Assembly (NCBI GenBank): GCA_017471925.1 | Contig: JAFURM010000023.1 | Location: forward strand, 1 to 32,774 | Reading direction: 5' to 3' | Length of the DNA: 32,774 nucleotides | Source: Bacteroides sp. | Lineage (GTDB): Bacteria; Bacteroidota; Bacteroidia; Bacteroidales; Bacteroidaceae | Shown here: one piece after another, positions 24,850-31,967 of the stretch | Layout: the number at the start of each line of letters is the position of its first letter | Position numbering within the stretch: the first letter of the stretch is position 1 | Notes under the pieces: model-generated | What the model saw: the letters and a program-made list of their open reading frames with translations, nothing else | Told to the model about the DNA's origin: nothing | Database searches by the model: none | Translations under genes and position numbers: made by a program

Positions 24850-26211
24850 ATGGCAACAACAGAATTTATCGCTGCTATTGAAATCGCTTCTTCCAGGATA
24901 TCCGGCATTGCCGGGCGGAGAAACAGCGATGGAAGCATCCAGGTGCTGGCCCATGCGTGCAAAGAGTCCGCTTCGTTTGTGCGTAAGGGCATCATCTACA
25001 ACATCGACAAGGCAGCACAGGCATTGCGTGACATGGTGGACAAACTGAATGCTCAGTTAGAGGGCTGTGTCGCCAAGGTATATGTGGGCATCGGCGGACA
25101 GTCGATGCACACGGTGAAGAACACGGTGGAGCGACCGGTAGAGGGAGGCAAGGTGACCTCCGAACTGGTGGATTCGCTCTGCGACGAGAACCGAGAATGC
25201 CCCCTGGAGGGTAAGGACATCCTGGATGTCGCCCCCCAGGAGTACGTGATAGACAACATGCGCTATGTGGAACCCGTGGGCGTATCCGGACAGCACATTG
25301 TGGGAAACTTCCTGAACATCGTGGCCTGCAGTGACCTGCAGCGCCGTCTGAACCAGAGTTTCGGACAGGCCCGGGTGGAGATTGCCGACCTGATGGTGGC
25401 TCCCATGGCACTGGCCCGGGGCGTGCTTTCCGAGAATGACCTGCGTGCAGGCTGTGCCCTGGTGGACTTCGGCGCAGGCACCACCACGGTGGCCGTCTAC
25501 AAGGACTCCCTCCTGCGCTACCTTTGTGTGATTCCCTTGGGCGGGGAGAGCATCACGCGCGACATCATGTCGCTCCGCTTGGAACAGCACGTAGCCGAAG
25601 CCCTGAAACTGCAGTATGGTCGTGCCGTCGCTCCCGAAGAGGAGGAAGAAGATTCCGAATGCCGCTGCGAGGACGGAACGGTGATCCGCCGTCAGGAACT
25701 GGACAATCTGGTGGAGGCCCGTGTGGAGGAGATACTGCTCAACGTGAAGCAACAGATTGGCGTTTCGGGCTATTCCGCCTCGCTCTATTCAGGGGTGGTG
25801 CTCACTGGAGGCGGAAGCAGCCTGAAGGAGATGGAGACAGCCTTCAAGCGTTTCACCGGCATGGAGAAGGTGCGCACGGCCCAGAGCGTACAGACTGCCG
25901 TGCATGGGTTCCAGGAGACGTTGCATGACCCCCGTCAGTTTACGCTCCTCTCCCTCCTGATGGCCGGACACGAAAACTGCTGCCAGTTGCCGGACACCGC
26001 GCCGGGCACGCTCTTCAACGAAGACGAAATGACGCCTGAAGCACCCATCGGCAATGTGGTGGCCGACAACGATACCCGGAAACCGGACAGACAGACCGGT
26101 AACAAGTCGGGGGGCAGTAACTCCTCGAAGGAAGAGAAGAAGGAGAAGAAGAATCCTTTCAAGGACATCTTCAACAAGATGGGTAGTCTCTTTGACGACG
26201 AACCGATGTAA
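24850..26211 (+). CDS. ftsA: divisome actin-like protein FtsA
   Basis: 453 residues from the ATG at 24850 (MATTEFIAAIEIASSRISGI). This is an actin-fold ATPase: phosphate-1 block IAAIEIASSRI, 1C domain about residues 80-160, phosphate-2 block CALVDFGAGTTTVAVYKD, and adenosine block SGVVLTGGGSSLKEM. The linker at about 395-435 is low-complexity (KSGGSNSSKEEKKEKKN), and the end KDIFNKMGSLFDDEPM is probably the amphipathic membrane-binding helix. It tethers FtsZ to the membrane. The eight-codon upstream extension of the frame runs through the 7-mer array and is not used. Confidence 0.95.
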   Translation: MATTEFIAAIEIASSRISGIAGRRNSDGSIQVLAHACKESASFVRKGIIYNIDKAAQALRDMVDKLNAQLEGCVAKVYVGIGGQSMHTVKNTVERPVEGGKVTSELVDSLCDENRECPLEGKDILDVAPQEYVIDNMRYVEPVGVSGQHIVGNFLNIVACSDLQRRLNQSFGQARVEIADLMVAPMALARGVLSENDLRAGCALVDFGAGTTTVAVYKDSLLRYLCVIPLGGESITRDIMSLRLEQHVAEALKLQYGRAVAPEEEEEDSECRCEDGTVIRRQELDNLVEARVEEILLNVKQQIGVSGYSASLYSGVVLTGGGSSLKEMETAFKRFTGMEKVRTAQSVQTAVHGFQETLHDPRQFTLLSLLMAGHENCCQLPDTAPGTLFNEDEMTPEAPIGNVVADNDTRKPDRQTGNKSGGSNSSKEEKKEKKNPFKDIFNKMGSLFDDEPM

Positions 26212-26243
26212 TGTCATGGTTTTTCCCCTTTCCTTCTGCAAGG

Positions 26244-26274
26244 TTTGCTTGCGAAATATTGATTATTAACATTG
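26244..26274 (+). promoter_or_regulatory. candidate internal promoter for ftsZ
   Basis: TTTG (26244-26247), a 19-nt spacer, then TAACATTG (26267-26274) match the Bacteroidetes promoter with one mismatch in the -7 element. It lies 14 nt upstream of the ftsZ ATG. A small hairpin, GCAAG-GTTTG-CTTGC (26238-26252), overlaps the -33. The ftsA-ftsZ gap lacks the 7-mer array seen elsewhere. Confidence 0.45.
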
Positions 26275-26288
26275 ATACATAGATATAT

Positions 26289-27599
26289 ATGCCTAATACT
26301 ATTATGGATACAGTTCCTTTTGATATTCCGAACGATTCCCCTCGCATCATCAAGGTGATAGGCGTGGGAGGTGGTGGCGGCAATGCCGTGAAGCACATGT
26401 ATAGACAGGGCATCAACGATGTCACTTTCGTGTTGTGCAATACGGACAGCCAGGCACTGAAGAAGAGTGACATTCCCGTGAAGGTGCAGCTGGGGCGCAA
26501 GACTACCGGCGGACTGGGTGCGGGCAATGACCCCATGGTGGCCCGTGAGGCTGCCGAGGAGAGCATAGAGGAAATCCGTGCCCTCTTCAACGACGGCACA
26601 CAGATGGTCTTCATCACTGCCGGCATGGGAGGAGGTACGGGTACGGGAGCCGCTCCCGTGGTGGCGCGTGAAGCCAAGGCGATGGGTATGCTCACGGTGG
26701 GCATCGTGACCATTCCTTTCATCTTCGAGAAGCAGCGCAAGATTATCCAGGCTCTGAAGGGCGTGGAGGAGATGCGCGAGTGTGTGGACGCCCTGTTGGT
26801 CATCAACAACGAGCGTCTGCGCGAAATCTACAACGACGGCATGACCACCAACAGGGAGGCTTTTGCCAAGGCCGATGACGTGCTGACGGTCGCCACCCGC
26901 AGCATCACCGAAATCATTACCATGGAGGGAATCATCAATCTGGACTTCCGTGACGTGAAGAAGGTGCTGAAGGACGGCGGTGTGGCCATCATGTCCACCG
27001 GAAAGGCCAGCGGCGAGAATCGCCTGAGGAATGCCATCGAGGATGCCCTGCACTCTCCGCTGCTGAACAACAACAAGATTACCAGTGCCAAGAAGATTCT
27101 CTTCAATATCTCGGCCAACGAGAACGTGGCACCCATCCTCATCGAGGAGATGAACGAGATAGATGCTTTCATGGACAGCTTGGATCCTGACATCGAGGTA
27201 ATCTGGGGACAGGCCGATGACTCCACGCTGGATACGGAGGTGAAGTTCACGGTGCTGGCCACAGGGTTCGATACAGACAGTGTGCCCGGCATGTCGGAAC
27301 TGCATCAGGAACAGACGGAGGAAGAGCGTGTGCAGCGGGAGGAACAGGCCGCCAAGGAGCGCGAACTGATAGATGTCACCTATGGACGCACCCCCACGAA
27401 GAAAATCAGGAAGCACAATCAGGTCCACCTCTTCCGTATAGAAGACCTGGACAACAGCGACCTCATCGCCATGCTGGAACGCACTCCCACCTACAAGCGC
27501 GACAAGGCTACCCTGGCCGACATCATCAACCGCTCTGCCACGGCTGCACAACCGTCCGCATCGGCCCAGCCCGGAGAAGGGGAGGAGATAGTGTTTTAG
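26289..27599 (+). CDS. ftsZ: cell division GTPase FtsZ
   Basis: A 436-residue tubulin homologue. GTP-binding parts are VIGVGGGGGNAVKHM near residue 20, the signature GMGGGTGTGAAPVVA (about 110-124), and the T7 loop with INLDFRDVKKVL. The GTPase and C-terminal domains end near residue 325. A charged linker (EERVQREEQAAKERE) follows, then a tail with LIDVTYGRTPTKKIRKHNQVHLFRIEDLD and the segment TPTYKRDKATLADIIN. FtsZ assembles the division ring and is recruited by FtsA. The in-frame ATG at codon 6 is an alternative start. Confidence 0.98.
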   Translation: MPNTIMDTVPFDIPNDSPRIIKVIGVGGGGGNAVKHMYRQGINDVTFVLCNTDSQALKKSDIPVKVQLGRKTTGGLGAGNDPMVAREAAEESIEEIRALFNDGTQMVFITAGMGGGTGTGAAPVVAREAKAMGMLTVGIVTIPFIFEKQRKIIQALKGVEEMRECVDALLVINNERLREIYNDGMTTNREAFAKADDVLTVATRSITEIITMEGIINLDFRDVKKVLKDGGVAIMSTGKASGENRLRNAIEDALHSPLLNNNKITSAKKILFNISANENVAPILIEEMNEIDAFMDSLDPDIEVIWGQADDSTLDTEVKFTVLATGFDTDSVPGMSELHQEQTEEERVQREEQAAKERELIDVTYGRTPTKKIRKHNQVHLFRIEDLDNSDLIAMLERTPTYKRDKATLADIINRSATAAQPSASAQPGEGEEIVF

Positions 27600-27611
27600 T
27601 GGGGGATGTTT

Positions 27612-27726
27612 TTAGGCACGGATTACACGGATGGAAACACGGATTGTTAATGATTAACGCATTACTATAAACCTGTTCTTCAGTCCAAGGAAATCCGCGT
27701 TTTAATCCGTGTAATCCGTGCCTGAA
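27612..27726. repeat. family A inverted repeat, full copy
   Basis: A left arm beginning TTAGGCACGGATTACACGG (27612-27632) and a right arm ATCCGTGTAATCCGTGCCT ending in GAA (27705-27726) are complementary over about 20 bp, with extra CACGGAT boxes inside. It lies directly after the ftsZ stop and could fold into a strong hairpin that separates ftsZ from the yqeY-like gene. Confidence 0.85.
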
Positions 27727-27731
27727 AACTA

Positions 27732-27766
27732 TCAACTATCAACTCTCAATTATCAATTATCAACTA
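27732..27766 (+). repeat. 7-bp tandem array (5 units) before yqeY-like gene
   Basis: TCAACTA, TCAACTC, TCAATTA, TCAATTA, TCAACTA follow one another in register right after the family A element. They end 10 nt before the ATG at 27777. The array contains no G. Confidence 0.92.
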
Positions 27767-27776
27767 ATCAAGAACT

Positions 27777-28226
27777 ATGCTTTTATTCGACAAAGTCAGC
27801 GAAGACATTAAAATCGCCATGAAGTCCAGGGACCGTGTGGCTCTGGAGACCCTGAGAAACGTGAAGAAAGTGTTCCTGGAGGCCAAGACGGCTCCGGGAG
27901 CGGGTGACGAACTGGACGACGAGGCTGCCCTGAAGCTCATCAGGAAGCTGGCCAAGCAGGGACGGGATGCTGCCGACATCTATGTGCAGCAGGGACGTCA
28001 GGACCTGGCCGATGAGGAACTGGCCCAGGTGGCCGTCCTGGAGGGCTACCTTCCCCGTCAGCTCTCGCCCGAGGAACTGGAGGCTGCCCTGCGTAAGATT
28101 GTGGCCGAGACGGGTGCCACGAGTCCCAAGGACATGGGCCGCGTGATGGGCGTTGCCACCAAGCAACTGGCCGGCCTGGCCGACGGCCGCGCCATCTCGT
28201 CCATGGTGAAGCAATTGCTGGGATAG
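27777..28226 (+). CDS. GatB/YqeY domain protein
   Basis: A 149-residue YqeY-like protein starting MLLFDKVSEDIKIAMKSRDRVALETLRNVKK. The helical N-terminal half is followed by the small C-terminal helical domain (GATSPKDMGRVMGVATKQLAGLADGRAISSMVKQLL) shared with GatB, the amidotransferase subunit that makes Gln-tRNA or Asn-tRNA. A tRNA-related role has been proposed from that similarity, but the function of stand-alone YqeY proteins is not established. It follows ftsZ in the same orientation, separated by a hairpin-like repeat and a 7-mer array. Confidence 0.92.
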   Translation: MLLFDKVSEDIKIAMKSRDRVALETLRNVKKVFLEAKTAPGAGDELDDEAALKLIRKLAKQGRDAADIYVQQGRQDLADEELAQVAVLEGYLPRQLSPEELEAALRKIVAETGATSPKDMGRVMGVATKQLAGLADGRAISSMVKQLLG

Positions 28227-28233
28227 TCTTCTG

Positions 28234-28282
28234 TAATTGATAATTAATTAACTCTCACTTATCAACTCTCAACTATCCATTG
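28234..28282. repeat. 7-bp array with orientation switch before tcdA
   Basis: Seven 7-mers in one register: TAATTGA, TAATTAA, TTAACTC, TCACTTA, TCAACTC, TCAACTA, TCCATTG. The first two have the inverted orientation seen before ftsA and the later units the direct orientation, with no break in the 7-bp phase. The array ends 1 nt before the ATG at 28284. Confidence 0.82.
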
Positions 28283-28283
28283 T

Positions 28284-29021
28284 ATGGAAGAATGGAAACA
28301 GCGTACCGCCCTGCTGATGGGCGATGAAGGTGTGGAGCGTCTGCAGCGTGCTCATGTGTTGGTGGCCGGTGTGGGCGGCGTGGGTTCATGGGCGGCCGAG
28401 ATGTTGTGTCGGGCCGGTGTGGGTCGTCTCACGCTGGTGGATGCCGACACGGTGGCGGCGAGCAACATCAACCGCCAGTTGCCGGCCCTGCATTCCACCG
28501 TTGGGCGGCCCAAGGTGGAGGTGATGGCCCGTCGTCTGCTGGATATCAATCCCTCCCTGCAGCTGCGTGCCGAGGCCCTGTACCTGCAGGAGGAGAACAT
28601 CGGGCCGTTGCTGGACGAGTGTAGGCCCGACTTTGTGGTGGATGCCATAGACACGCTCCGGCCCAAGTGTCTGCTCATTGCCGGGGCGTTGGAGCGTCGC
28701 ATGGGCATCGTCTCCAGCATGGGGGCAGGCGCCAAGGTGGACGTTTCCCAGGTGCGCCTCTCTAACCTGTGGGACACGTACCACTGTGCCCTGAGCCGTT
28801 CCGTGCGTCGCCAGCTCCGTCAGATGGGGCTGGGGCGTTGCCGTCTGCCGGTGGTGTTCAGCACGGAGCAGGCCGCTCCCCAGGCCGTGGTCTGTGTGGA
28901 GGGCGAGCGCCACAAGAAGTCCACCTGTGGCACCGTGAGCTACCTGCCCGCTGTCTTCGGATGCTTCCTGGCGGAATATGTGGTGAGAAAACTTGTTACG
29001 GCTCGCCCAGGTATTCAATGA
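28284..29021 (+). CDS. tcdA: tRNA threonylcarbamoyladenosine dehydratase (ThiF/E1-like)
   Basis: A 245-residue E1-like adenylating enzyme. The nucleotide loop is VLVAGVGGVGSWAAEML (about residues 25-41), followed by LVDADTVAASNINRQLPALHSTVGRPKVEVM, where N and R are the conserved ATP contacts, and the Asp-containing DFVVDAIDTLRPKCLL. This arrangement and length fit TcdA (CsdL), which cyclises t6A37 to ct6A in tRNA. Other ThiF/MoeB-like roles are possible, but no sulphur-carrier gene is nearby. The 3' end overlaps the convergent DUF4248 gene by 26 bp. Confidence 0.87.
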   Translation: MEEWKQRTALLMGDEGVERLQRAHVLVAGVGGVGSWAAEMLCRAGVGRLTLVDADTVAASNINRQLPALHSTVGRPKVEVMARRLLDINPSLQLRAEALYLQEENIGPLLDECRPDFVVDAIDTLRPKCLLIAGALERRMGIVSSMGAGAKVDVSQVRLSNLWDTYHCALSRSVRRQLRQMGLGRCRLPVVFSTEQAAPQAVVCVEGERHKKSTCGTVSYLPAVFGCFLAEYVVRKLVTARPGIQ

Positions 29022-29226
29022 TCAGGAGGACCTGGCGTTTGCTGAAGAACTGGTCGTTTCGTCCTTCGCGTCCGTTGTAGAGGCGGCGGTGCAGTTCGGG
29101 GTTCAGCCTGAGCCAGCGATGGAGTTTCTTCAGGGCTGTTTCTGGATGGAGGTGGGGAGCATAGAGTTGCGCCAGCTCCTTCTTCAGGTAGGTGCGTGGG
29201 GTGAATGGGTGTTCAAGAGTGTCCAT
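28996..29226 (-). CDS. DUF4248 protein
   Basis: From the ATG at 29226 the product is 76 residues: MDTLEHPFTPRTYLKKELAQLYAP, then TALKKLHRWLRLNPELHRRLYNGREGRNDQFFSKRQVLLIIEYLG. I recognise this as DUF4248, a small basic Bacteroides family usually found beside DUF3987/VirE-type genes and HU-like genes. The helix pattern suggests a nucleic-acid-binding winged-helix or HTH-like protein, but that is inference. The frame extends back to 29349, where it overlaps the DUF3987 end and reads through a repeat (NDPYFDPSAP); I regard that part as non-coding. It is the last gene of the minus-strand module. Confidence 0.75.
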   Translation of the reverse strand: MDTLEHPFTPRTYLKKELAQLYAPHLHPETALKKLHRWLRLNPELHRRLYNGREGRNDQFFSKRQVLLIIEYLGEP

Positions 29227-29307
29227 GATGTACGAATAATAAGGATTAGATTTATTTACATGATTGATGGGGTTTACAGCTCTCTTCCGTCCCTCTTTCC
29301 AAGGGGC

Positions 29308-29347
29308 CGAGGGGTCAAAATAGGGGTCATTTTTCTTTAGGCCCCTC
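29308..29347 (+). repeat. GGGGTCA-rich element, left copy of 40-bp inverted repeat
   Basis: The element starts CGAGGGGTCAAAATAGGGG and contains two GGGGTCA boxes 12 bp apart. It matches the reverse complement of 30762-30801 at 36 of 40 positions, including 22 identical bases in a row. This copy covers the stop codon of the DUF3987 gene and the adjacent intergenic sequence. Confidence 0.85.
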
Positions 29348-31741
29348 ATTCTGGCGTGCTGTGGACTTCTGGCGATACTTATCTTTCTGTTTTACAACCA
29401 CTTTGTGTTCTATCGCCTTCCGGAGGAGCCGTTTGGCGGTGCTTTCCGAGAGTCCGTTTCCGAGGGCCACTTCGGTGAACTCTGTGTAGGTAAACGATGG
29501 TGACAGTTGGGAGAGTATCAAATCCATACGGTCGAACTTGCGGATGAGCACGGGGCGTCGCGAGGTGGCGGGCAGGGTGCTGCTCATCAGCAGGCTGTGG
29601 GAGAGCAGGGTGGTCGTCAGTTGCAGGGCACAGTCGAAGTCTTCATCGGTGCATCGGTATTCCTTCGCATCGCGGAATCCCTCCCACTTGCGGAACACGG
29701 TGAGCACGCTGGCCAGGCGCATGACCAACAGTCCGTGGCGGAACAGGATGCCTCCTGCCGCCTCCTTGCCTTCCACCAGGATGTGGCTCAGCAACTGCTC
29801 GAAGGTGTTCGAATGGCGCATCCACTGTTCGTGACTGAAGGTGACCAGCGTGGGCGAGGAGAGCAGCTGGCGGTGCATGGCAAAGAGCTCGTTGCCCAGT
29901 CGGCGGAAATGCAGGGGGAGGTCCAGTTCGTTGGCTCCCGGTTCGCACACTTCCCACTTCACGCCTGCCTCGCGGGTGTAGATGGCAAAGCGGCTGTAGA
30001 GCCCCACCTCCAAGGAACGGAAGAAGCCCTGGAACTGCTCCTGCGTACCGGCCATGTTCAGGGCCAGCCGTGGATGGGGCACGACGATGGGGTCGCCGCT
30101 GTTCTTGTAGGAGAGGGAGACCTCCTCGTGGTGGGCCGCCTTGCAGAGCACGTCATCGAAGCGGCCGTAGTCCTGTCCGTTGGCCGAGATGATGGTATTG
30201 ATTTCCGTGGTGGCGGCATAGCACCCCAGTTCGCCCGCTGCGGCCAGACTCTCTATGAGGCGCGACTTGCTGGTGTTGGCACTCAGCTTCAGCCGGCAGG
30301 GACGCGGTTCCTCGGGTCGCTTGCTTGCATCGGGCAACCGCTTCTCCTGCCTGGCCCGGGCCACCTCCTGTTCCCAGGCCAGCATCTCCTGCTCATACTC
30401 CTTCCTGCGGCGGATGTTCTCGTTCTCATAATGTTCCTGCGTGGGGTCCATCAGGGCCGAGGTGAAGCCTATGACACTCTTGCCGCTCCCTGCGGGGGCT
30501 ACGGTGGCCAGGTAGAAATGGGGCGAGTAGAGCACGTTCTTGTAGAAGAAGCGCACGCCCGGGAAGAGGGCACTGCAACTGTTCAGGCTGCCCAGCAGCA
30601 TGAGGTCGCGCTCACGGTTGTTGGCCGCATGGCGGACACAGCGTTTCAGGAAGTCGGGCAGCCGGTGGAACACCTCGTCGGGCAGGTAGGGCGCATTGCC
30701 TCTCTGCAGGTTGTTTTCGTCCAGAATTTCCTCCTCCGTCAGCCCCTCCTCACCGGTGGGCGAGGGGTCAAAGGAAAAGTGACCCCTATTTTGACCCCTC
30801 GCTGTTGATTCTTTTTCCCGTGGAGACGATGCAACATATTGGTAGCCAGCCATGAAACGCTGACGTATATCTGCGGCATTGAAATCACTCCCTGCATAGC
30901 GTTTGGTATAGATGTCCAGTACCTTCTGCGCCTCTTCGGACGAGAAGTGGCGGATGGCCGCCATGCGTCCCAGCTGCAGGGCCGTGTCGTTCCGCTCGCC
31001 ACGGCGGAAGGGATGACGCTTCTCAAAGTCGTCCAGGAAGCCCAGGAGAAAGCCTGGCAGGGAGGGAGCCGCAGGCGAGGAGTGTGTGGCGGGAGCGGAC
31101 TTCGTAGCAAGCATCTCCGTCGGCGGGGGCGGCAGGGGAGCCTCCTCCGTCATGTCGGCTTCGCCATCGGGAGTGAAGACGGTGGGCGAGGGATTGCAGT
31201 AGAGCTCGGGATCCCACGAGTAGTAGCAGGGCTGGGTCCTGATTTTGCACTTCTCGTCATAGGGGTGGCCCAGGTGGCTGCTCACGGCCCGTCCCACGGT
31301 GGCATAGAGCAGGGCATAGTCGCGCTCGGCATCGGCCGGATCTATCCGTACCCACAGCTTCAGCCCCTCACCGGAGATGCTGACGAAGGCCAGCCACACC
31401 CACGGCAGTTCGCGGGCACGCTCCTTGAGCACGGCCATCTGTCCGCCACAGTCATCCAGGTCGATGCATACCACCGGAGCTGGATTCACCAGATTCCTCA
31501 CTGCATGGCCGCCCAAGCATACGCCTGCCGGCACCACACACGGCATGTTGTTCTTCACGGCCTGGGCCTGAGCCTCACACCCCTCCTGGGCACGCAGGCG
31601 GCGATGACGCTCCACGGCTTCACGGTAGGCAGAGCCCGACAGGCGTTCCACTACTTCACGCCCCGTAACGGTGCGTGAGGCTTTGCTTCTCACGTTGCTG
31701 AACTCGGAGAACAATGTCTCCATCAAATGAATTTTTTTCAT
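29327..31741 (-). CDS. BT4734-N / DUF3987 primase-helicase-like protein
   Basis: An 804-residue protein. Residues about 50-165 form a BT4734-like (VirE_N) domain with VVCIDLDDCGGQMAVL and WLAFVSISGEGLKLWVRID. The D-x-D and later strand resemble a primase-polymerase (AEP-like) site, with Lys where an AEP sxH motif would have His. A helical region (about 225-310, GERNDTALQLGRMAAIRHF) leads to a low-complexity linker, then a DUF3987 P-loop ATPase domain with Walker A VAPAGSGKS (about 408-420) and a C-terminal wHTH-like end (FTEVALGNGLSESTAKRLLRKAIEH). Such proteins are thought to come from mobile-element replication modules and are common next to DUF4248 and HU-HIG genes in Bacteroides. Activity is unproven. 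The start MKKIHLMETLF at 31741 has a leader of about 110 nt. The linker at residues 314-327 is encoded by a repeat that recurs inverted at the gene end. Confidence 0.88.
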   Translation of the reverse strand: MKKIHLMETLFSEFSNVRSKASRTVTGREVVERLSGSAYREAVERHRRLRAQEGCEAQAQAVKNNMPCVVPAGVCLGGHAVRNLVNPAPVVCIDLDDCGGQMAVLKERARELPWVWLAFVSISGEGLKLWVRIDPADAERDYALLYATVGRAVSSHLGHPYDEKCKIRTQPCYYSWDPELYCNPSPTVFTPDGEADMTEEAPLPPPPTEMLATKSAPATHSSPAAPSLPGFLLGFLDDFEKRHPFRRGERNDTALQLGRMAAIRHFSSEEAQKVLDIYTKRYAGSDFNAADIRQRFMAGYQYVASSPREKESTARGQNRGHFSFDPSPTGEEGLTEEEILDENNLQRGNAPYLPDEVFHRLPDFLKRCVRHAANNRERDLMLLGSLNSCSALFPGVRFFYKNVLYSPHFYLATVAPAGSGKSVIGFTSALMDPTQEHYENENIRRRKEYEQEMLAWEQEVARARQEKRLPDASKRPEEPRPCRLKLSANTSKSRLIESLAAAGELGCYAATTEINTIISANGQDYGRFDDVLCKAAHHEEVSLSYKNSGDPIVVPHPRLALNMAGTQEQFQGFFRSLEVGLYSRFAIYTREAGVKWEVCEPGANELDLPLHFRRLGNELFAMHRQLLSSPTLVTFSHEQWMRHSNTFEQLLSHILVEGKEAAGGILFRHGLLVMRLASVLTVFRKWEGFRDAKEYRCTDEDFDCALQLTTTLLSHSLLMSSTLPATSRRPVLIRKFDRMDLILSQLSPSFTYTEFTEVALGNGLSESTAKRLLRKAIEHKVVVKQKDKYRQKSTARQNEGPKEK
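30762..30801 (-). repeat. GGGGTCA-rich element, right copy of 40-bp inverted repeat
   Basis: This copy lies inside the DUF3987 gene and encodes the linker RGQNRGHFSFDPS. It is itself palindromic: GAGGGGTCAAA at 30762-30772 against TTTTGACCCCTC at 30789-30800. Its inverted partner is at 29308-29347, about 1.4 kb away. Confidence 0.85.
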
Positions 31742-31967
31742 ACTGAATATTGTTGGTTAATGAATCTATTGCAGAAGGCCGTCTTCAGGATTTTATCCCG
31801 TGATTCGTGGAATAAATCCCTACAGACAAAGCACCCCCCTATCCATATAGCAAAGATACCTATTATCTTTTATATGGATTGTTCATTTTTACCACCTTTA
31901 AAAATATATAATATTGATATACTGTATGTTATGAAATAAAAGGTGTCAAAATAGATTTTACATTTTA
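31742..31967. promoter_or_regulatory. AT-rich leader and promoter of DUF3987 gene
   Basis: On the minus strand TATCTTTG (31858-31851) is a perfect TAnnTTTG -7 element, giving a leader of about 105-110 nt. No TTTG is present at the usual -33 spacing. The stretch 31860-31970 is far more AT-rich than the flanking genes. A plus-strand frame here (31745-31939) crosses the promoter and has no recognisable features. Confidence 0.5.

Noticed and set aside
29507-30808. Long plus-strand open frame (433 codons) antisense to the DUF3987 gene
   Set aside because: It is a shadow frame in GC-rich DNA, with low-complexity G/Q/V/H-rich translation and no domain. The minus-strand protein has clear motifs.
31745-31939. 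Plus-strand 64-70 codon frame upstream of the DUF3987 gene
   Set aside because: It lies over the minus-strand promoter and leader and its AT-rich translation resembles nothing known.
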